A DNA stretch of 49,316 nt from Oscillospiraceae bacterium (GTDB taxonomy: Bacteria > Bacillota > Clostridia > Oscillospirales > Ruminococcaceae): assembly GCA_015067315.1 (NCBI GenBank), contig SVMR01000012.1, positions 1 through 49,316 of the forward strand, written 5' to 3'. The translations under genes were made by a program, and so were the position numbers. Shown in pieces: positions 8,360 through 17,590 of this stretch. Positions within the stretch are counted from its first letter, which is position 1, and the number at the start of each line of letters is the position of its first letter. Under the pieces are notes generated by a model. The model was not told where the DNA came from. It saw nothing but the letters and a program-made list of their open reading frames with translations, and ran no database searches.

Positions 8360-9679
8360 CTAATTAATAAAGAAATTAATGAATGGCCAAATAAAAATCG
8401 CAAATCCGATAACGAGAGAAATAATTAAGAGTACCGTCCACTTTATTTCATCTTTATAATATTTTTTCCTTAATGATTCATACGTTGCATCTTGTTTAGT
8501 TTTGTGTTTTCTCTTATTCCTAATAAAATTTATTGTTTTTCTAAAAATATTTTCATTGTGATCATCTTTTTCTTTCTTTTCTTCTTTTACGGATTCCGCT
8601 CTTATACCATTAAAAGTTTTTTCTTGTAAACTGTCAGAAAAAATCTTGTTAATTTTCCTATTATTCTTTTCTGAATTTATTGGAACAGTTTTTTCGTCGG
8701 TTTTATTTGCTGCTTTAATAAAGGCTTCGTGAAGTTCAAAAATATTAAGATATCTTTCAGCACTTCGTACTGCAAGACCTTTAAGCAAAACTTTTTCCTG
8801 CTCTTCGGTAATATCCGTTCCTAACACGCTTGGTCTTATAAGGCCATCATCTAGCGCTCTGTCAGCTGCACTCGGAGGCACTTTCCCTGTAATAAGGCGG
8901 TAAATCGTCGCACAAAGAGCATAAATATCCGTCCATGGTCCCTGTTCACCATGGGTTTGATATTGTTCCATTGGTGCATATCCGTGTTTTACATTTACAG
9001 TCAAGCTGTGCCCACCATCCGCAGATATCTGCCTTGCTGCACCCAAATCGAGAAGAGTTACTCTTCCATCCGGGCCAACCATGATATTATCCGGACTGAT
9101 ATCCCTGTGGATAAGATTGTGGGCATGTACCTGTTCAAGCGCATCCATTACCGGTTCAAGTAATTTGAGCACCGTGCTCATCGGTAGTTTGTTGCCATTT
9201 TGTTTTACATAATCCTTGAGTGTCTGGCCTTCAACATATTCCATTACAATGTAAACACTCTGGTTTTCAGAAAAAACGTCCCTCATTTCAACTATTCCAT
9301 TAACTCTGTTGAGGTTTGACATAGTTTTTGCTTCTTTAATAAAAGCATCTTTGGATTTATTTACAAACGCTTCTTTTCCGTCGAATGCTTCTACCGTAAG
9401 TCCGTATGTGATTTCTCTTCCTACAAAACCATGTGGATAAAATTCTTTTATAGCAACTTTTTCTTGGAGAATGAGATTGTATCCTAAATATGTTATTCCA
9501 AATCCGCCTTCGCCGAGGACTTTACCAACAAGATACTTTCCCTGCAAAACTGTACCACATTTAAGCTGATGAGATTTATTCTCATCAGCTTTGTTATTCC
9601 AACCACAGATTTCGCATGTTTTGTTTTCTTCTTCAAGTTCATTCATGCATCCAAGGCATAACCGGTTTGGATCTAACAT
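8360..9679 (-). CDS. Membrane Ser/Thr kinase with zinc ribbon and no ectodomain
   Basis: The 439-residue product shares the zinc ribbon and kinase domain of its neighbours almost residue for residue (LGEGGFGITYLG, VAIKEF, HRDISPDN, DLG in place of DFG). A long basic, low-complexity juxtamembrane segment follows, and the protein ends with a hydrophobic helix (about 415-437). Almost nothing follows that helix, so this is the minimal form of the family: a membrane-tethered kinase without a sensing domain. AAAGGA lies about 8 nt before the ATG. It is 16 bp from the pseudo-sortase kinase and 24 bp from the next. It may act as a common signalling partner, or it may have lost its ectodomain. Confidence 0.88.
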   Translation of the reverse strand: MLDPNRLCLGCMNELEEENKTCEICGWNNKADENKSHQLKCGTVLQGKYLVGKVLGEGGFGITYLGYNLILQEKVAIKEFYPHGFVGREITYGLTVEAFDGKEAFVNKSKDAFIKEAKTMSNLNRVNGIVEMRDVFSENQSVYIVMEYVEGQTLKDYVKQNGNKLPMSTVLKLLEPVMDALEQVHAHNLIHRDISPDNIMVGPDGRVTLLDLGAARQISADGGHSLTVNVKHGYAPMEQYQTHGEQGPWTDIYALCATIYRLITGKVPPSAADRALDDGLIRPSVLGTDITEEQEKVLLKGLAVRSAERYLNIFELHEAFIKAANKTDEKTVPINSEKNNRKINKIFSDSLQEKTFNGIRAESVKEEKKEKDDHNENIFRKTINFIRNKRKHKTKQDATYESLRKKYYKDEIKWTVLLIISLVIGFAIFIWPFINFFIN

Positions 9680-9703
9680 TTTAGTTATCCTTTCAAGTAA
9701 TAA

Positions 9704-11863
9704 TTAGGACTCGTATCTAGCTTCCAGTCTAACTGTTCCTTCTTTACCTACCGCAATTATCATATCGTTGTCAGCATTTACCATACCTTCATATTGAGGC
9801 TCCACTATTATTTCCCCCAAAATATTCATAACTCCAAATTTTCCGTCTGGTGTTGCAAAAGGAATTATTTTTTCCCAATATCCTTCATCTATCATCCATC
9901 TGCTAAGCGTTTTATGTCTTTCAATTTCTAAATCAGAAATTGGTTTTCCCAACCAACATATATAATCTTTTCCATTTATATATTCGACAGTAATCTCTAT
10001 TGATTTCTTCCTTTTTTTATTTAAAAACTCTCCCGAAGAATAAAAAAATGTTTTCGCCTCCATTGGCGCGATCTCATTAAAATCAGTATCTACAATTCCC
10101 CAAAGATCTGTTTCCCTTGACTGAACGGCAATTTTTCCATCTACCATACCGCCAATATATGAGTATTTTTTTCCCTGAAAACCGAATTTTTCTACAACTT
10201 CCATGCTTTTTGGAACTGGACCTGCTATGTATTCAAACTCATATATTTCGCTTATTGCACCGGTATATTTCCCTTTTGCCTGAACCACAATGTGATATAA
10301 ACCATCATCCAACGCCAACGGTTTTGTATATTTTTTTGTTGGTTCACTTTCCATTCCTATATTGTAATAAATATCTGTTCCTTTTCCGCTTGTGAACGAA
10401 AGTTTCAAGCCATTTTCATAATATCCGCTTTTATGAGATACCTTTATCTTTGTGTTTTCAAACTCTTTTAAGAGTTCCCACATATTTTCGTCTTCTGTCT
10501 GAATATATCCAGCATATAGCCATTCTCCGGCTTTATCATAATCTTCCATCGCAGAATAGGCCTCAAAAAGTCCGATATACGCTTCTTCAACATTAGGATC
10601 CAATTCAATCATCGCTTCAAATTTTATAATCGCATCATCGTAGTTTCCGCTTTCCATTGACCCAATTGCTGATATGTAATTCTCTTCAATTTTGTTTTCT
10701 TTAATAATTTTGGGTATTAAAACAGAAGCGATTATTATCAAAACCAATACAATAAGAGCAATTGCTATCTTTTTTAATCTTTTTGCTTTGTTTACAACTT
10801 TTTCGCTTTCGGTTACGAGTATTTTCTCATTTTCTATGATTGAATCTGTTGTATTTTCGCTATTTATTTCTTCTTTTAATTTGTTATCACCTTTTCCACT
10901 ATTAAAAGCTTCTTTAAGTTCAAAAACATTAAGGAATCTTTCCTCACTGCGAACAGCAAGACCCTTAAGCAAAACTCTTTCCTGCTCTTTGCTTATGTTT
11001 GCACCAAGAGCACTCGGTTTCACAATATTATCTTCAAGTGCTCTGTCGGCTGCACTTGGCGGTACTTTTCCTGTAATCAAACGGTAAATAGTTGCACAAA
11101 GAGCATAGATATCTGTCCAAGGGCCCTGTTCACCGTGGGTCTGGTACTGTTCTACCGGTGCGTAACCATGCTTTACGTTTACCGTAAGGCTGTGCCCACC
11201 GTCTGCAGAAATCTGTCTTGCTGCACCAAGGTCAAGAAGCGTTACTCTTCCATCCGAGCTGACCATGATATTATCAGGGCTGATATCTCTGTGAATAAGA
11301 TTATGAGCATGTACCTGCTCGAGCGCATTCATTACTGGTTCGAGAAGCTTGAGCACCGTGCTCATCGGAAGTTTATTGCCGTTTTCTTTGACGTATTCTT
11401 TAAGTGTTTGGCCTTCCACATATCTCATTACTATGTAAACAGTCTGATTTTCGGAAAACACATCTTTCATCTCAACAATGCCTTCCACGTTGTTAAGGCT
11501 TTGCATAGTCTTCGCTTCTCTTATAAAACCATCTTTTGCCTTTTCCGTAAAAGCCTCCTGCCCAACGTAAGACAGAACCGTAGAATTGACAGTTGCATCT
11601 CTTCCGACATATCCATGAGGATAAAATTCTTTTATAGCAACTTTTTCTTGGATAATGAGATTGTATCCTAAATATGTTATTCCGAAACCGCCTTCACCGA
11701 GAACTTTACCCACAAGATATTTGCCTTGCAAAACTGTGCCACACTTAAGCTGATGAGGACTGTTCTCATCAGCTTCGTTATCCCAACCGCAGATTTTGCA
11801 TGTTTTGTTTTCTTCTTCAAGTTCATTCATGCATCCAAGGCACAAACGGTTTAAATCTATCAT
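9704..11863 (-). CDS. Membrane Ser/Thr kinase with TPR, chitobiase-C-like and WG-repeat ectodomain
   Basis: The 719-residue product has the zinc ribbon and kinase (1-320; DLG variant), one transmembrane helix (about 365-384), a TPR-like pair (395-460; GNYDDAIIKFEAMIELDPN), a chitobiase/hexosaminidase C-terminal-like beta domain (about 473-545; LSFTSGKGTDIYYNIG), and a WG-repeat-like region to the end (LWGIVDTDFNEIAP, GKFGVMNILGEIIVEPQYEG). These beta modules are typical extracellular binding parts; ligand unknown. The kinase domain is nearly identical to the neighbours, so only the outer part has diversified. A 96-bp gap separates it from the next gene upstream, the largest gap in the array. 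Confidence 0.86.
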   Translation of the reverse strand: MIDLNRLCLGCMNELEEENKTCKICGWDNEADENSPHQLKCGTVLQGKYLVGKVLGEGGFGITYLGYNLIIQEKVAIKEFYPHGYVGRDATVNSTVLSYVGQEAFTEKAKDGFIREAKTMQSLNNVEGIVEMKDVFSENQTVYIVMRYVEGQTLKEYVKENGNKLPMSTVLKLLEPVMNALEQVHAHNLIHRDISPDNIMVSSDGRVTLLDLGAARQISADGGHSLTVNVKHGYAPVEQYQTHGEQGPWTDIYALCATIYRLITGKVPPSAADRALEDNIVKPSALGANISKEQERVLLKGLAVRSEERFLNVFELKEAFNSGKGDNKLKEEINSENTTDSIIENEKILVTESEKVVNKAKRLKKIAIALIVLVLIIIASVLIPKIIKENKIEENYISAIGSMESGNYDDAIIKFEAMIELDPNVEEAYIGLFEAYSAMEDYDKAGEWLYAGYIQTEDENMWELLKEFENTKIKVSHKSGYYENGLKLSFTSGKGTDIYYNIGMESEPTKKYTKPLALDDGLYHIVVQAKGKYTGAISEIYEFEYIAGPVPKSMEVVEKFGFQGKKYSYIGGMVDGKIAVQSRETDLWGIVDTDFNEIAPMEAKTFFYSSGEFLNKKRKKSIEITVEYINGKDYICWLGKPISDLEIERHKTLSRWMIDEGYWEKIIPFATPDGKFGVMNILGEIIVEPQYEGMVNADNDMIIAVGKEGTVRLEARYES

Positions 11864-11959
11864 TTTCCCCTCACCTTTCTTCTGCTTTTCTCAGTACTAT
11901 ACGTTTTTCGGCATTACTGCAACGTTGTGGAATGTAAGACACTTTTAGATTAATTTACT

Positions 11960-14182
11960 TTAATCAAATACTCCTTTTACTTTAATTAAATATTTCTTTG
12001 TTTCAACAACCTTTCCGGTTTCATCCAAATAGTCAACAGAAAAAAGATATTCTCCTTCCGATTTCACTATACCTTCAATCCACATTGTAAATACATACTC
12101 ATTATTATCATTCAGATACCATTCACCGGTAAGTTTTGTTCCTTCCGGAACACTTCCTCTTTTTGAAAAACTCTTTGCTCCTAAAATTGTATCTATTTCT
12201 ATATTAACATTATCATTAACTGCTACATTTATTGTTGTAATATCTTTGTCAGCATTATCATCTTCTATATTTTCAATATCAATCCACATTGCGGGGCGGA
12301 CGACATAGTCAAAACGGTTAAAATCTCCAACTTCTGACACATAACCGTTATTATCAATAATTTTTACATAATTATCGTTATAATTATAATAGTTTGAAGT
12401 TGTGCGCAGCCACCAACAACATTCGTGTTTGTCTGATACTGAAGCACCATTCTCTATTGCGTATTCGGTTGCAAAACAGATTCTGTCTTCTTCCTTAAAA
12501 TATTTATAGACTTCCGTCTCGCTAAGTAAAAACAATCTATCTGCGGTTTTATTGTCATCAATAATTGCATCTGCTACTAGTAACCTTTCGCGATCATTAA
12601 ATGCATTATCTATAAAAACATTATTAAGCCACGTTTTAAGAGTACTGATTTCCCATTTTAATTCTTTTGTTCCAAAATCATTTGACGACGAAACCGGATA
12701 AAATGGTTTTGCGTCAAGTCCCAATTTACTTATAACAAGCGCTTTGCCGTTCTGAACGTCGAGAACCTGCCATTCAATGGGCTCTTTTCCGTTTTCAAGG
12801 TTATTGTCCTGCTCGTAAGAACCAAAAGTTATATAATCTCCAACTTTAATAGAGAAATCCGTAATGGCATCTTCACAGATTACAATCTGCTCTTCGGAGT
12901 CTTTGTAATCACCAAGAACCTCAAAAGCAGCTATTGCTTCTTCGTATTTGCCGTTTTCTGCAAGCAGTAACGCAGAATTATATTCTTTTTCAAGCTTATT
13001 TTTTTCTATAACATCTACAGAGAAAAACGATATTCCTACAATCAAAAAGATTGTTGCAACCGCAATTGCAATTTTTATAATTTTTTCACTATTGCTTTTA
13101 CTCTTTGGTTTTATTTCATCTTTAACGTTTATATACTTTTGTACTTCATTTTCATTCTCTGTTGAAACAATTTCTTCAGGAACAATTATTTCTTCAATGA
13201 GATCTTCTTTTTCAGTAAGTTTAAAAGCATCTCTGAGTTCAAACATGTTGAGATATCTGTCGCCGCTTCTCGGAGCAAGACCCTTGAGCAATATTTTTTC
13301 CTGTTCTTCGGTAATTTCTGCTCCAAGCATCATAGGCTTTACCATACTGTCATCAAATGCTCTGTCCGTTGCGCTCGGAGGCACTTTACCGGTAATCAAA
13401 CGGTAAATCGTCGCGCAAAGAGCATAAATATCTGTCCAGGGTCCCTGCTCACCGTGGGTCTGATATTGTTCCATAGGTGCATAGCCATGTTTTACGTTTA
13501 CAGTCAAGCTGTGTCCGCCGTCTGCGGATATCTGTCTTGCCGCTCCAAGATCGAGAAGTGTCACCTTCCCATCCGGTCCCACCATGATATTATCCGGACT
13601 GATATCTCTGTGGATAAGGTTATGAGCATGGATCTGTTCAAGTGCGTCCATCACAGGTTCAAGAAGTTCGAGCACCGTGCTCATAGGAAGTTTGTTGCCG
13701 TTTTCTTTTACATATTCTTTAAGTGTCTGTCCTTCAACATACTCCATCACTATGTAGACAGTATTGTTTTCCGCAAAAACATCTTTCATCTCAACAATGC
13801 CTTCCACTTTGTTAAGGCTTTGCATAGTCTTTGCTTCTCTGATAAAACCGTCTTTTGATTTTTCTGTAAAAGATTCTTGCCCTACATAAGACATAACTGT
13901 AGAATTGACAGTCGTATCCCTTCCAACAAATCCGTGTGGATAGAATTCTTTTATTGCAACTTTTTCCTGTAAAAGAAGATTAAATCCGAGATATGTAATT
14001 CCAAATCCGCCTTCACCAAGGACTTTGCCTACAAGATACTTTCCCTGCAAAACCGTACCGCACTTAAGCTGATGAGGACTGTTCTCATCAGCTTCGCTAT
14101 TCCATCCGCAGATTTTGCATATTTTGTTTTCTTCTTCAAGTTCATTCATGCATCCAAGGCATAAACGGTTTGGATCTATCAT
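11960..14182 (-). CDS. Membrane Ser/Thr kinase with DUF6273-like ectodomain
   Basis: The 740-residue product carries the array's zinc ribbon and kinase (DLG variant), a transmembrane helix (about 370-388) and a TPR-like linker almost identical to that of the pseudo-sortase kinase (KYEEAIAAFE.LGDY.DS). The outer part is then different: a DUF6273-like domain (about 445-625; GDYITFGSYEQ, GKEPIEWQVLD, TLKTWLNNVFI, RLFLLSE, CWWLRT, VRPAMWI), followed by a small Ig-like beta domain to the C-terminus. DUF6273 is common in Firmicutes surface proteins and has no established function that I know of. AAGGAAGTG precedes the ATG. The gene follows the first kinase by 12 bp. Confidence 0.86.
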   Translation of the reverse strand: MIDPNRLCLGCMNELEEENKICKICGWNSEADENSPHQLKCGTVLQGKYLVGKVLGEGGFGITYLGFNLLLQEKVAIKEFYPHGFVGRDTTVNSTVMSYVGQESFTEKSKDGFIREAKTMQSLNKVEGIVEMKDVFAENNTVYIVMEYVEGQTLKEYVKENGNKLPMSTVLELLEPVMDALEQIHAHNLIHRDISPDNIMVGPDGKVTLLDLGAARQISADGGHSLTVNVKHGYAPMEQYQTHGEQGPWTDIYALCATIYRLITGKVPPSATDRAFDDSMVKPMMLGAEITEEQEKILLKGLAPRSGDRYLNMFELRDAFKLTEKEDLIEEIIVPEEIVSTENENEVQKYINVKDEIKPKSKSNSEKIIKIAIAVATIFLIVGISFFSVDVIEKNKLEKEYNSALLLAENGKYEEAIAAFEVLGDYKDSEEQIVICEDAITDFSIKVGDYITFGSYEQDNNLENGKEPIEWQVLDVQNGKALVISKLGLDAKPFYPVSSSNDFGTKELKWEISTLKTWLNNVFIDNAFNDRERLLVADAIIDDNKTADRLFLLSETEVYKYFKEEDRICFATEYAIENGASVSDKHECCWWLRTTSNYYNYNDNYVKIIDNNGYVSEVGDFNRFDYVVRPAMWIDIENIEDDNADKDITTINVAVNDNVNIEIDTILGAKSFSKRGSVPEGTKLTGEWYLNDNNEYVFTMWIEGIVKSEGEYLFSVDYLDETGKVVETKKYLIKVKGVFD

Positions 14183-14194
14183 TTTGTCACTTCC

Positions 14195-16648
14195 TTAAAA
14201 TTTCGGTTTATAGCGGTAAACCGTTTTAGTTCTGACATCAAGATATTCACTTGGAGTAATCGGATTCTCTGAATAATCCGACCATTCTGTCCACCTTCTA
14301 AAATAATATGTTTTCTCCATCACGCGGTCTCTATATCTGTAATATGTAGCACTTTCGACTTCTCTGCTATTTGAAGTTTGATATTTTGTTGTACTCCATT
14401 CAGACCACGATCCCCAACGATAAAAATGATATACAGGAATCTGTTCTCTCTCACAATACCTATACATAGTTCTTGTCTGAACTTCTCTATCTTCAGATGG
14501 GGTATAGACAGTATCGCTATAGGAAGACCATTCGTCCCATTTATAATAATGATCAACTTTATAAACATGTCTCCATCTATATTGCTTTACAACTGTTTTT
14601 TGGGTGTCTGTAACATAGTATCTACTTGCACCGTTTGAACATGCTCCGGAAGAATAGCCCCAAGCGTCTTCATATTGAATCAACTCCGAAGCTGTAAACC
14701 ATCCTAAAACATGTTTAGCAATTGTATCTGGATATCCTTTGTTATAGCTAACGCCATTTTTTGTACAATAATGTGCTAACTGAAATTTCTCTTCCCCTTC
14801 AATTTCACGTTCTTCTATCTCATATGAATATGAAGGAATCGACATTCCTCCATCAGTATTTATCCACTCTGACCATTCTCCGTAAGATGTAACTGTTTTA
14901 TAATAAGTCCATCCTGTTGTATCTAATAAATAATATCCACCATCTATTGCTTCTACCGGTCCTCTACAACCATAAAGCTTCTCTCTATAACTATATTGAG
15001 TTTTTGTTTCTACTTTTCTGTTATCGTTAGAAGAAACGCTTGTTGTATCCCATTCGCTCCAATTACCGTAATCTCCGTATTCGTATGTTGTATCATAGTG
15101 AGTCCAACCCGCCAAAACGGAAGATGAATCAATAGTAGTCTCTTTATCTCTGTAACGATATCTTGCTTCTGTTTCAACTTCACGATTATCTGTCGCAGAA
15201 ATTACATTTTGACTCCAATCATTCCATGGACCGTATCCCCCATCTTCCGCTTCATCAAACAATTCCCATCCAATCATTACTTTGCTGTTTGATGTTGTCG
15301 TTTCAAGTTTTCTGCTACTATATAATATTTTCTCTTCAATATCATATTTTGATTCATCGACCTTTTTAGGCAGTTTTTCGCTCCATTCACTCCAATCTTG
15401 CTTTTCAGGAACACTACTTTTATTGCTTTCAACATCGTTTTTTTCGACATCAATGTTGCTCATCTCATCCGGTCTAAGCACATCTGTTTTTTCCATATTT
15501 CCCGATATTACAGTAAATAAAACGCCAAAAGCCAGCAATGATGCTATAATTGCAATGCCAATTTTTAAATGTTTTCTGTTTTTATATTTATTCTCTGGAA
15601 AATCCTCTGTTATAATTTCTTCTTTCTCATCGTTATCCTCTGTTGCAACAATCGGTAACGCAGGCACTGTATCTTCACTTTTCCCGTAAAATGCTTCTCT
15701 GAGTTCAGAAACATTAAGATACCTGTCTTGTATATTGGGTGAAAGACCTTTCATAAGAATTTTTTCTTGTTCTTCCGTTATATCCGCACTAAGAACTCTA
15801 GGTAAAGTCAATGTATCTTCAACAATTCTATCTACAGCACTGACAGGTATTTTACCGGTAATCAATCGATATATTGTTGCACAAAGAGCGTAAACATCCG
15901 TCCATGGACCCTGTTTACCGTGAGTTTGATATTGCTCTACCGGAGCATAACCGTGTTTAAGATTTACAGTAAGACTATGCCCTCCATCCTCGGAAATTTG
16001 TCTTGCTGCACCAAAATCAACAAGAGTAACTTTTCCGTCTGATCCTATCATAATATTGTCCGGGCTAATATCTCTGTGAATAAGTCCTTGAGCATGTACT
16101 TGTTCAAGCGCATACATTACAGGAGCAAGAAGTTCCAGTACTTTGCTCATCGACAACTTATTTCCATTTTCTTTTGCGTATTCCTTTAGAGTTTCACCTT
16201 CAATAAAACTCATGACAATATATACAGTCTGGTTTTCGCTGAAAATATCTTTTACTTCTACAACACCTTGGATACTGTTCAAATTAAAAAGTGTTTTAGC
16301 TTCTTTTACAAAACTTTCTTTTGCCTTTTCAGCAGTGCTTTCATGCCCCACATATGGTAAAACTGTTGATTTTATTGTTGAATCTCTTCCTACAAAACCA
16401 TGAGGATAAAATTCTTTTATAGCAATTTTATCTTCCGCAAAAAGATTCCATCCAAGATAAGTTATACCAAAACCGCCTTCACCAAGGACTTTTCCTACAA
16501 GATATTTCCCTTGTAAAACAGTACCACACTTAAGCTGATGCGAATTGTTCTCATCAGCTTCGTTATTCCAACCGCAGATTTTACATGTTTTGTTTTCTTC
16601 TTCAAGTTCATTCATGCATCCAAGGCAAAGTTTATTTGGATCTATCAT
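14195..16648 (-). CDS. Membrane Ser/Thr kinase with thrombospondin-like WSxWS repeats; first gene of the kinase operon
   Basis: The 817-residue product has the zinc ribbon, a kinase domain that keeps the canonical DFG (VDFGAAR), and a transmembrane helix (about 375-395). Its long outer part consists of about seven Trp-rich repeats of the form W(S/N)xWS...S.(N/D)R.VET.T.YRYR, resembling thrombospondin type 1 repeats but mostly without their cysteines. Such repeats usually bind glycans or proteins. AAGGAGTG precedes the ATG. It is the first gene after a roughly 200-bp divergent intergenic region, so the promoter of the whole minus-strand locus should lie there. Its kinase domain is the most divergent of the five. 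Confidence 0.87.
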   Translation of the reverse strand: MIDPNKLCLGCMNELEEENKTCKICGWNNEADENNSHQLKCGTVLQGKYLVGKVLGEGGFGITYLGWNLFAEDKIAIKEFYPHGFVGRDSTIKSTVLPYVGHESTAEKAKESFVKEAKTLFNLNSIQGVVEVKDIFSENQTVYIVMSFIEGETLKEYAKENGNKLSMSKVLELLAPVMYALEQVHAQGLIHRDISPDNIMIGSDGKVTLVDFGAARQISEDGGHSLTVNLKHGYAPVEQYQTHGKQGPWTDVYALCATIYRLITGKIPVSAVDRIVEDTLTLPRVLSADITEEQEKILMKGLSPNIQDRYLNVSELREAFYGKSEDTVPALPIVATEDNDEKEEIITEDFPENKYKNRKHLKIGIAIIASLLAFGVLFTVISGNMEKTDVLRPDEMSNIDVEKNDVESNKSSVPEKQDWSEWSEKLPKKVDESKYDIEEKILYSSRKLETTTSNSKVMIGWELFDEAEDGGYGPWNDWSQNVISATDNREVETEARYRYRDKETTIDSSSVLAGWTHYDTTYEYGDYGNWSEWDTTSVSSNDNRKVETKTQYSYREKLYGCRGPVEAIDGGYYLLDTTGWTYYKTVTSYGEWSEWINTDGGMSIPSYSYEIEEREIEGEEKFQLAHYCTKNGVSYNKGYPDTIAKHVLGWFTASELIQYEDAWGYSSGACSNGASRYYVTDTQKTVVKQYRWRHVYKVDHYYKWDEWSSYSDTVYTPSEDREVQTRTMYRYCEREQIPVYHFYRWGSWSEWSTTKYQTSNSREVESATYYRYRDRVMEKTYYFRRWTEWSDYSENPITPSEYLDVRTKTVYRYKPKF

Positions 16649-16863
16649 TTTTTCACTCCTTAAATAAAAAAAATCAGATTCTTTAAGGATCTCAACTTGT
16701 GTTCGTTTTAAGCTATAATAAAGTCAAATAATCGCATTTTATTAATAAATTATTAAATTTTATTATAATACTAATTATGACAAAAAACAACACTTTAAGT
16801 GAATAATATAGCCACCCATAGCGTATAGTTTTTATTTACAATTAGCGTTAAGAGGTGATAATA
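16649..16863. promoter_or_regulatory. Divergent AT-rich intergenic region between the kinase locus and the XRE gene
   Basis: About 215 bp of very AT-rich DNA separate the first kinase gene (minus) from the XRE regulator (plus). Both promoters must lie here, but I cannot assign a convincing -35/-10 pair with 16-18 bp spacing on either strand. TTGACT occurs on the minus strand (around 16724-16729) without a matching -10. Two TAGCGT words near 16819 and 16843 could be regulator sites. Nothing else is recognised. Confidence 0.4.
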
Positions 16864-17154
16864 TTGATAAGCGGATTGGCTGAAAGGCTGAAAGAAGAAA
16901 GAATAAAATGTGGATATTCTCAGGTTTCTGTTTCCAAACGATTAGGTATCTCAACATCTATTATTTCTGGTTATGAAACCGGTGAAAGAACACCTAGTGT
17001 GGAAATATTACTTTCCCTTTCATATTTATATGGTTGCAGCGTAGATTATTTATTAGGAAGACAACAGTACAACGTAAATAATTTAATAAGCTTAGATGGT
17101 TTAACAAAAGAACAAATAAGCGCAATCATTTCTCTTGTTAATACTCTTCGTTAG
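16864..17154 (+). CDS. XRE-family transcriptional regulator
   Basis: The small protein (96 residues) is almost entirely a Cro/CI-type helix-turn-helix (GLAERLKEERIKCGYSQVSVSKRLGISTS...YETGERTPS). A TTG start at 16864 is preferred: AGAGGTGAT lies 6-7 nt upstream, whereas a GTG nine bases earlier lies inside that site. The C-terminal tail is a short Leu/Ile-rich helix suitable for dimerisation. It is divergent from the kinase locus and upstream of the element genes, so it is a good candidate regulator for either. A terminator follows directly. Confidence 0.85.
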   Translation: MISGLAERLKEERIKCGYSQVSVSKRLGISTSIISGYETGERTPSVEILLSLSYLYGCSVDYLLGRQQYNVNNLISLDGLTKEQISAIISLVNTLR

Positions 17155-17163
17155 TTTTCGTTT

Positions 17164-17196
17164 AAGAACAGCATAAAATGCTGTTCTTTTTGTTTT
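17164..17196 (+). terminator. Rho-independent terminator after the XRE gene
   Basis: AAGAACAGCAT, a short A-rich loop, and ATGCTGTTCTT form a perfect stem followed by TTTTGTTTTT, ten bases after the XRE stop codon. Confidence 0.9.
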
Positions 17197-17222
17197 TCTA
17201 TATATTTGATCAAAATATCGAC

Positions 17223-17250
17223 TTGATTCGATTTTCTGACATGTTATACT
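17223..17250 (+). promoter_or_regulatory. Sigma-A-like promoter of the 54-residue ORF
   Basis: TTGATT, a 16-bp spacer and TATACT precede the small ORF by about 30 bp. The palindrome TTTGATCAAA lies at about 17206-17215 just upstream and could be an operator for an XRE protein. Confidence 0.5.
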
Positions 17251-17281
17251 TAATTTCCCACAAAAAACAAGGAGGTACAAC

Positions 17282-17446
17282 ATGTTCAGATTTTTTTATT
17301 GTAATTCCGTCATCTATTTAAAGACCAAACCGAACAACAACCGACAAAATAATCTGTATTTATATGAAACAATCGAATGTCTGAATGAGTTCCTCTGGTT
17401 CCCCGGAGGAATGCTTTTCTGTGGTAAAAATAAAGTAATTTTATAA
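17282..17446 (+). CDS. Small protein of unknown function (54 residues)
   Basis: The ORF has a near-perfect ribosome binding site (AAGGAGG, 6-7 nt before the ATG) and its own plausible promoter, so it is probably translated. The product begins MFRFFYCNSVIYLKTK, is rich in Asn, Phe and Tyr, has three cysteines and contains FLWFPGGMLF. I recognise no family. It has no signal peptide or convincing membrane helix. It lies between two XRE genes inside the integrative element and is followed by a hairpin (17465-17493) and a terminator, so it looks like a single-gene transcription unit. Confidence 0.5.
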   Translation: MFRFFYCNSVIYLKTKPNNNRQNNLYLYETIECLNEFLWFPGGMLFCGKNKVIL

Positions 17447-17464
17447 TTTTCGTTCGATAGCAAA

Positions 17465-17493
17465 TGTCCCCATTGTTCTGCAAAAGGGGGACA
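17465..17493. other. Inverted repeat TGTCCCC/GGGGACA
   Basis: A perfect 7-bp inverted repeat with a 15-nt loop lies between the small ORF and the terminator. There is no T-tract on the plus strand. It could be an operator or part of the 3' UTR. Confidence 0.5.
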
Positions 17494-17542
17494 AAAAATG
17501 CATAAAAAACGAACAAAACCTAAAATTTTATACAAAATAGCA

Positions 17543-17590
17543 AAAGACCCTTGCATTGGCAAAAATGCCCATGCTTGGGTCTTTTTATTT
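17543..17590 (+). terminator. Terminator upstream of the second XRE gene
   Basis: AAAGACCC pairs with GGGTCTTT around a partly paired loop (GGC/GCC inside), followed by TTTATTTATTTTTTC. It closes the 54-residue ORF transcript. Confidence 0.8.
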
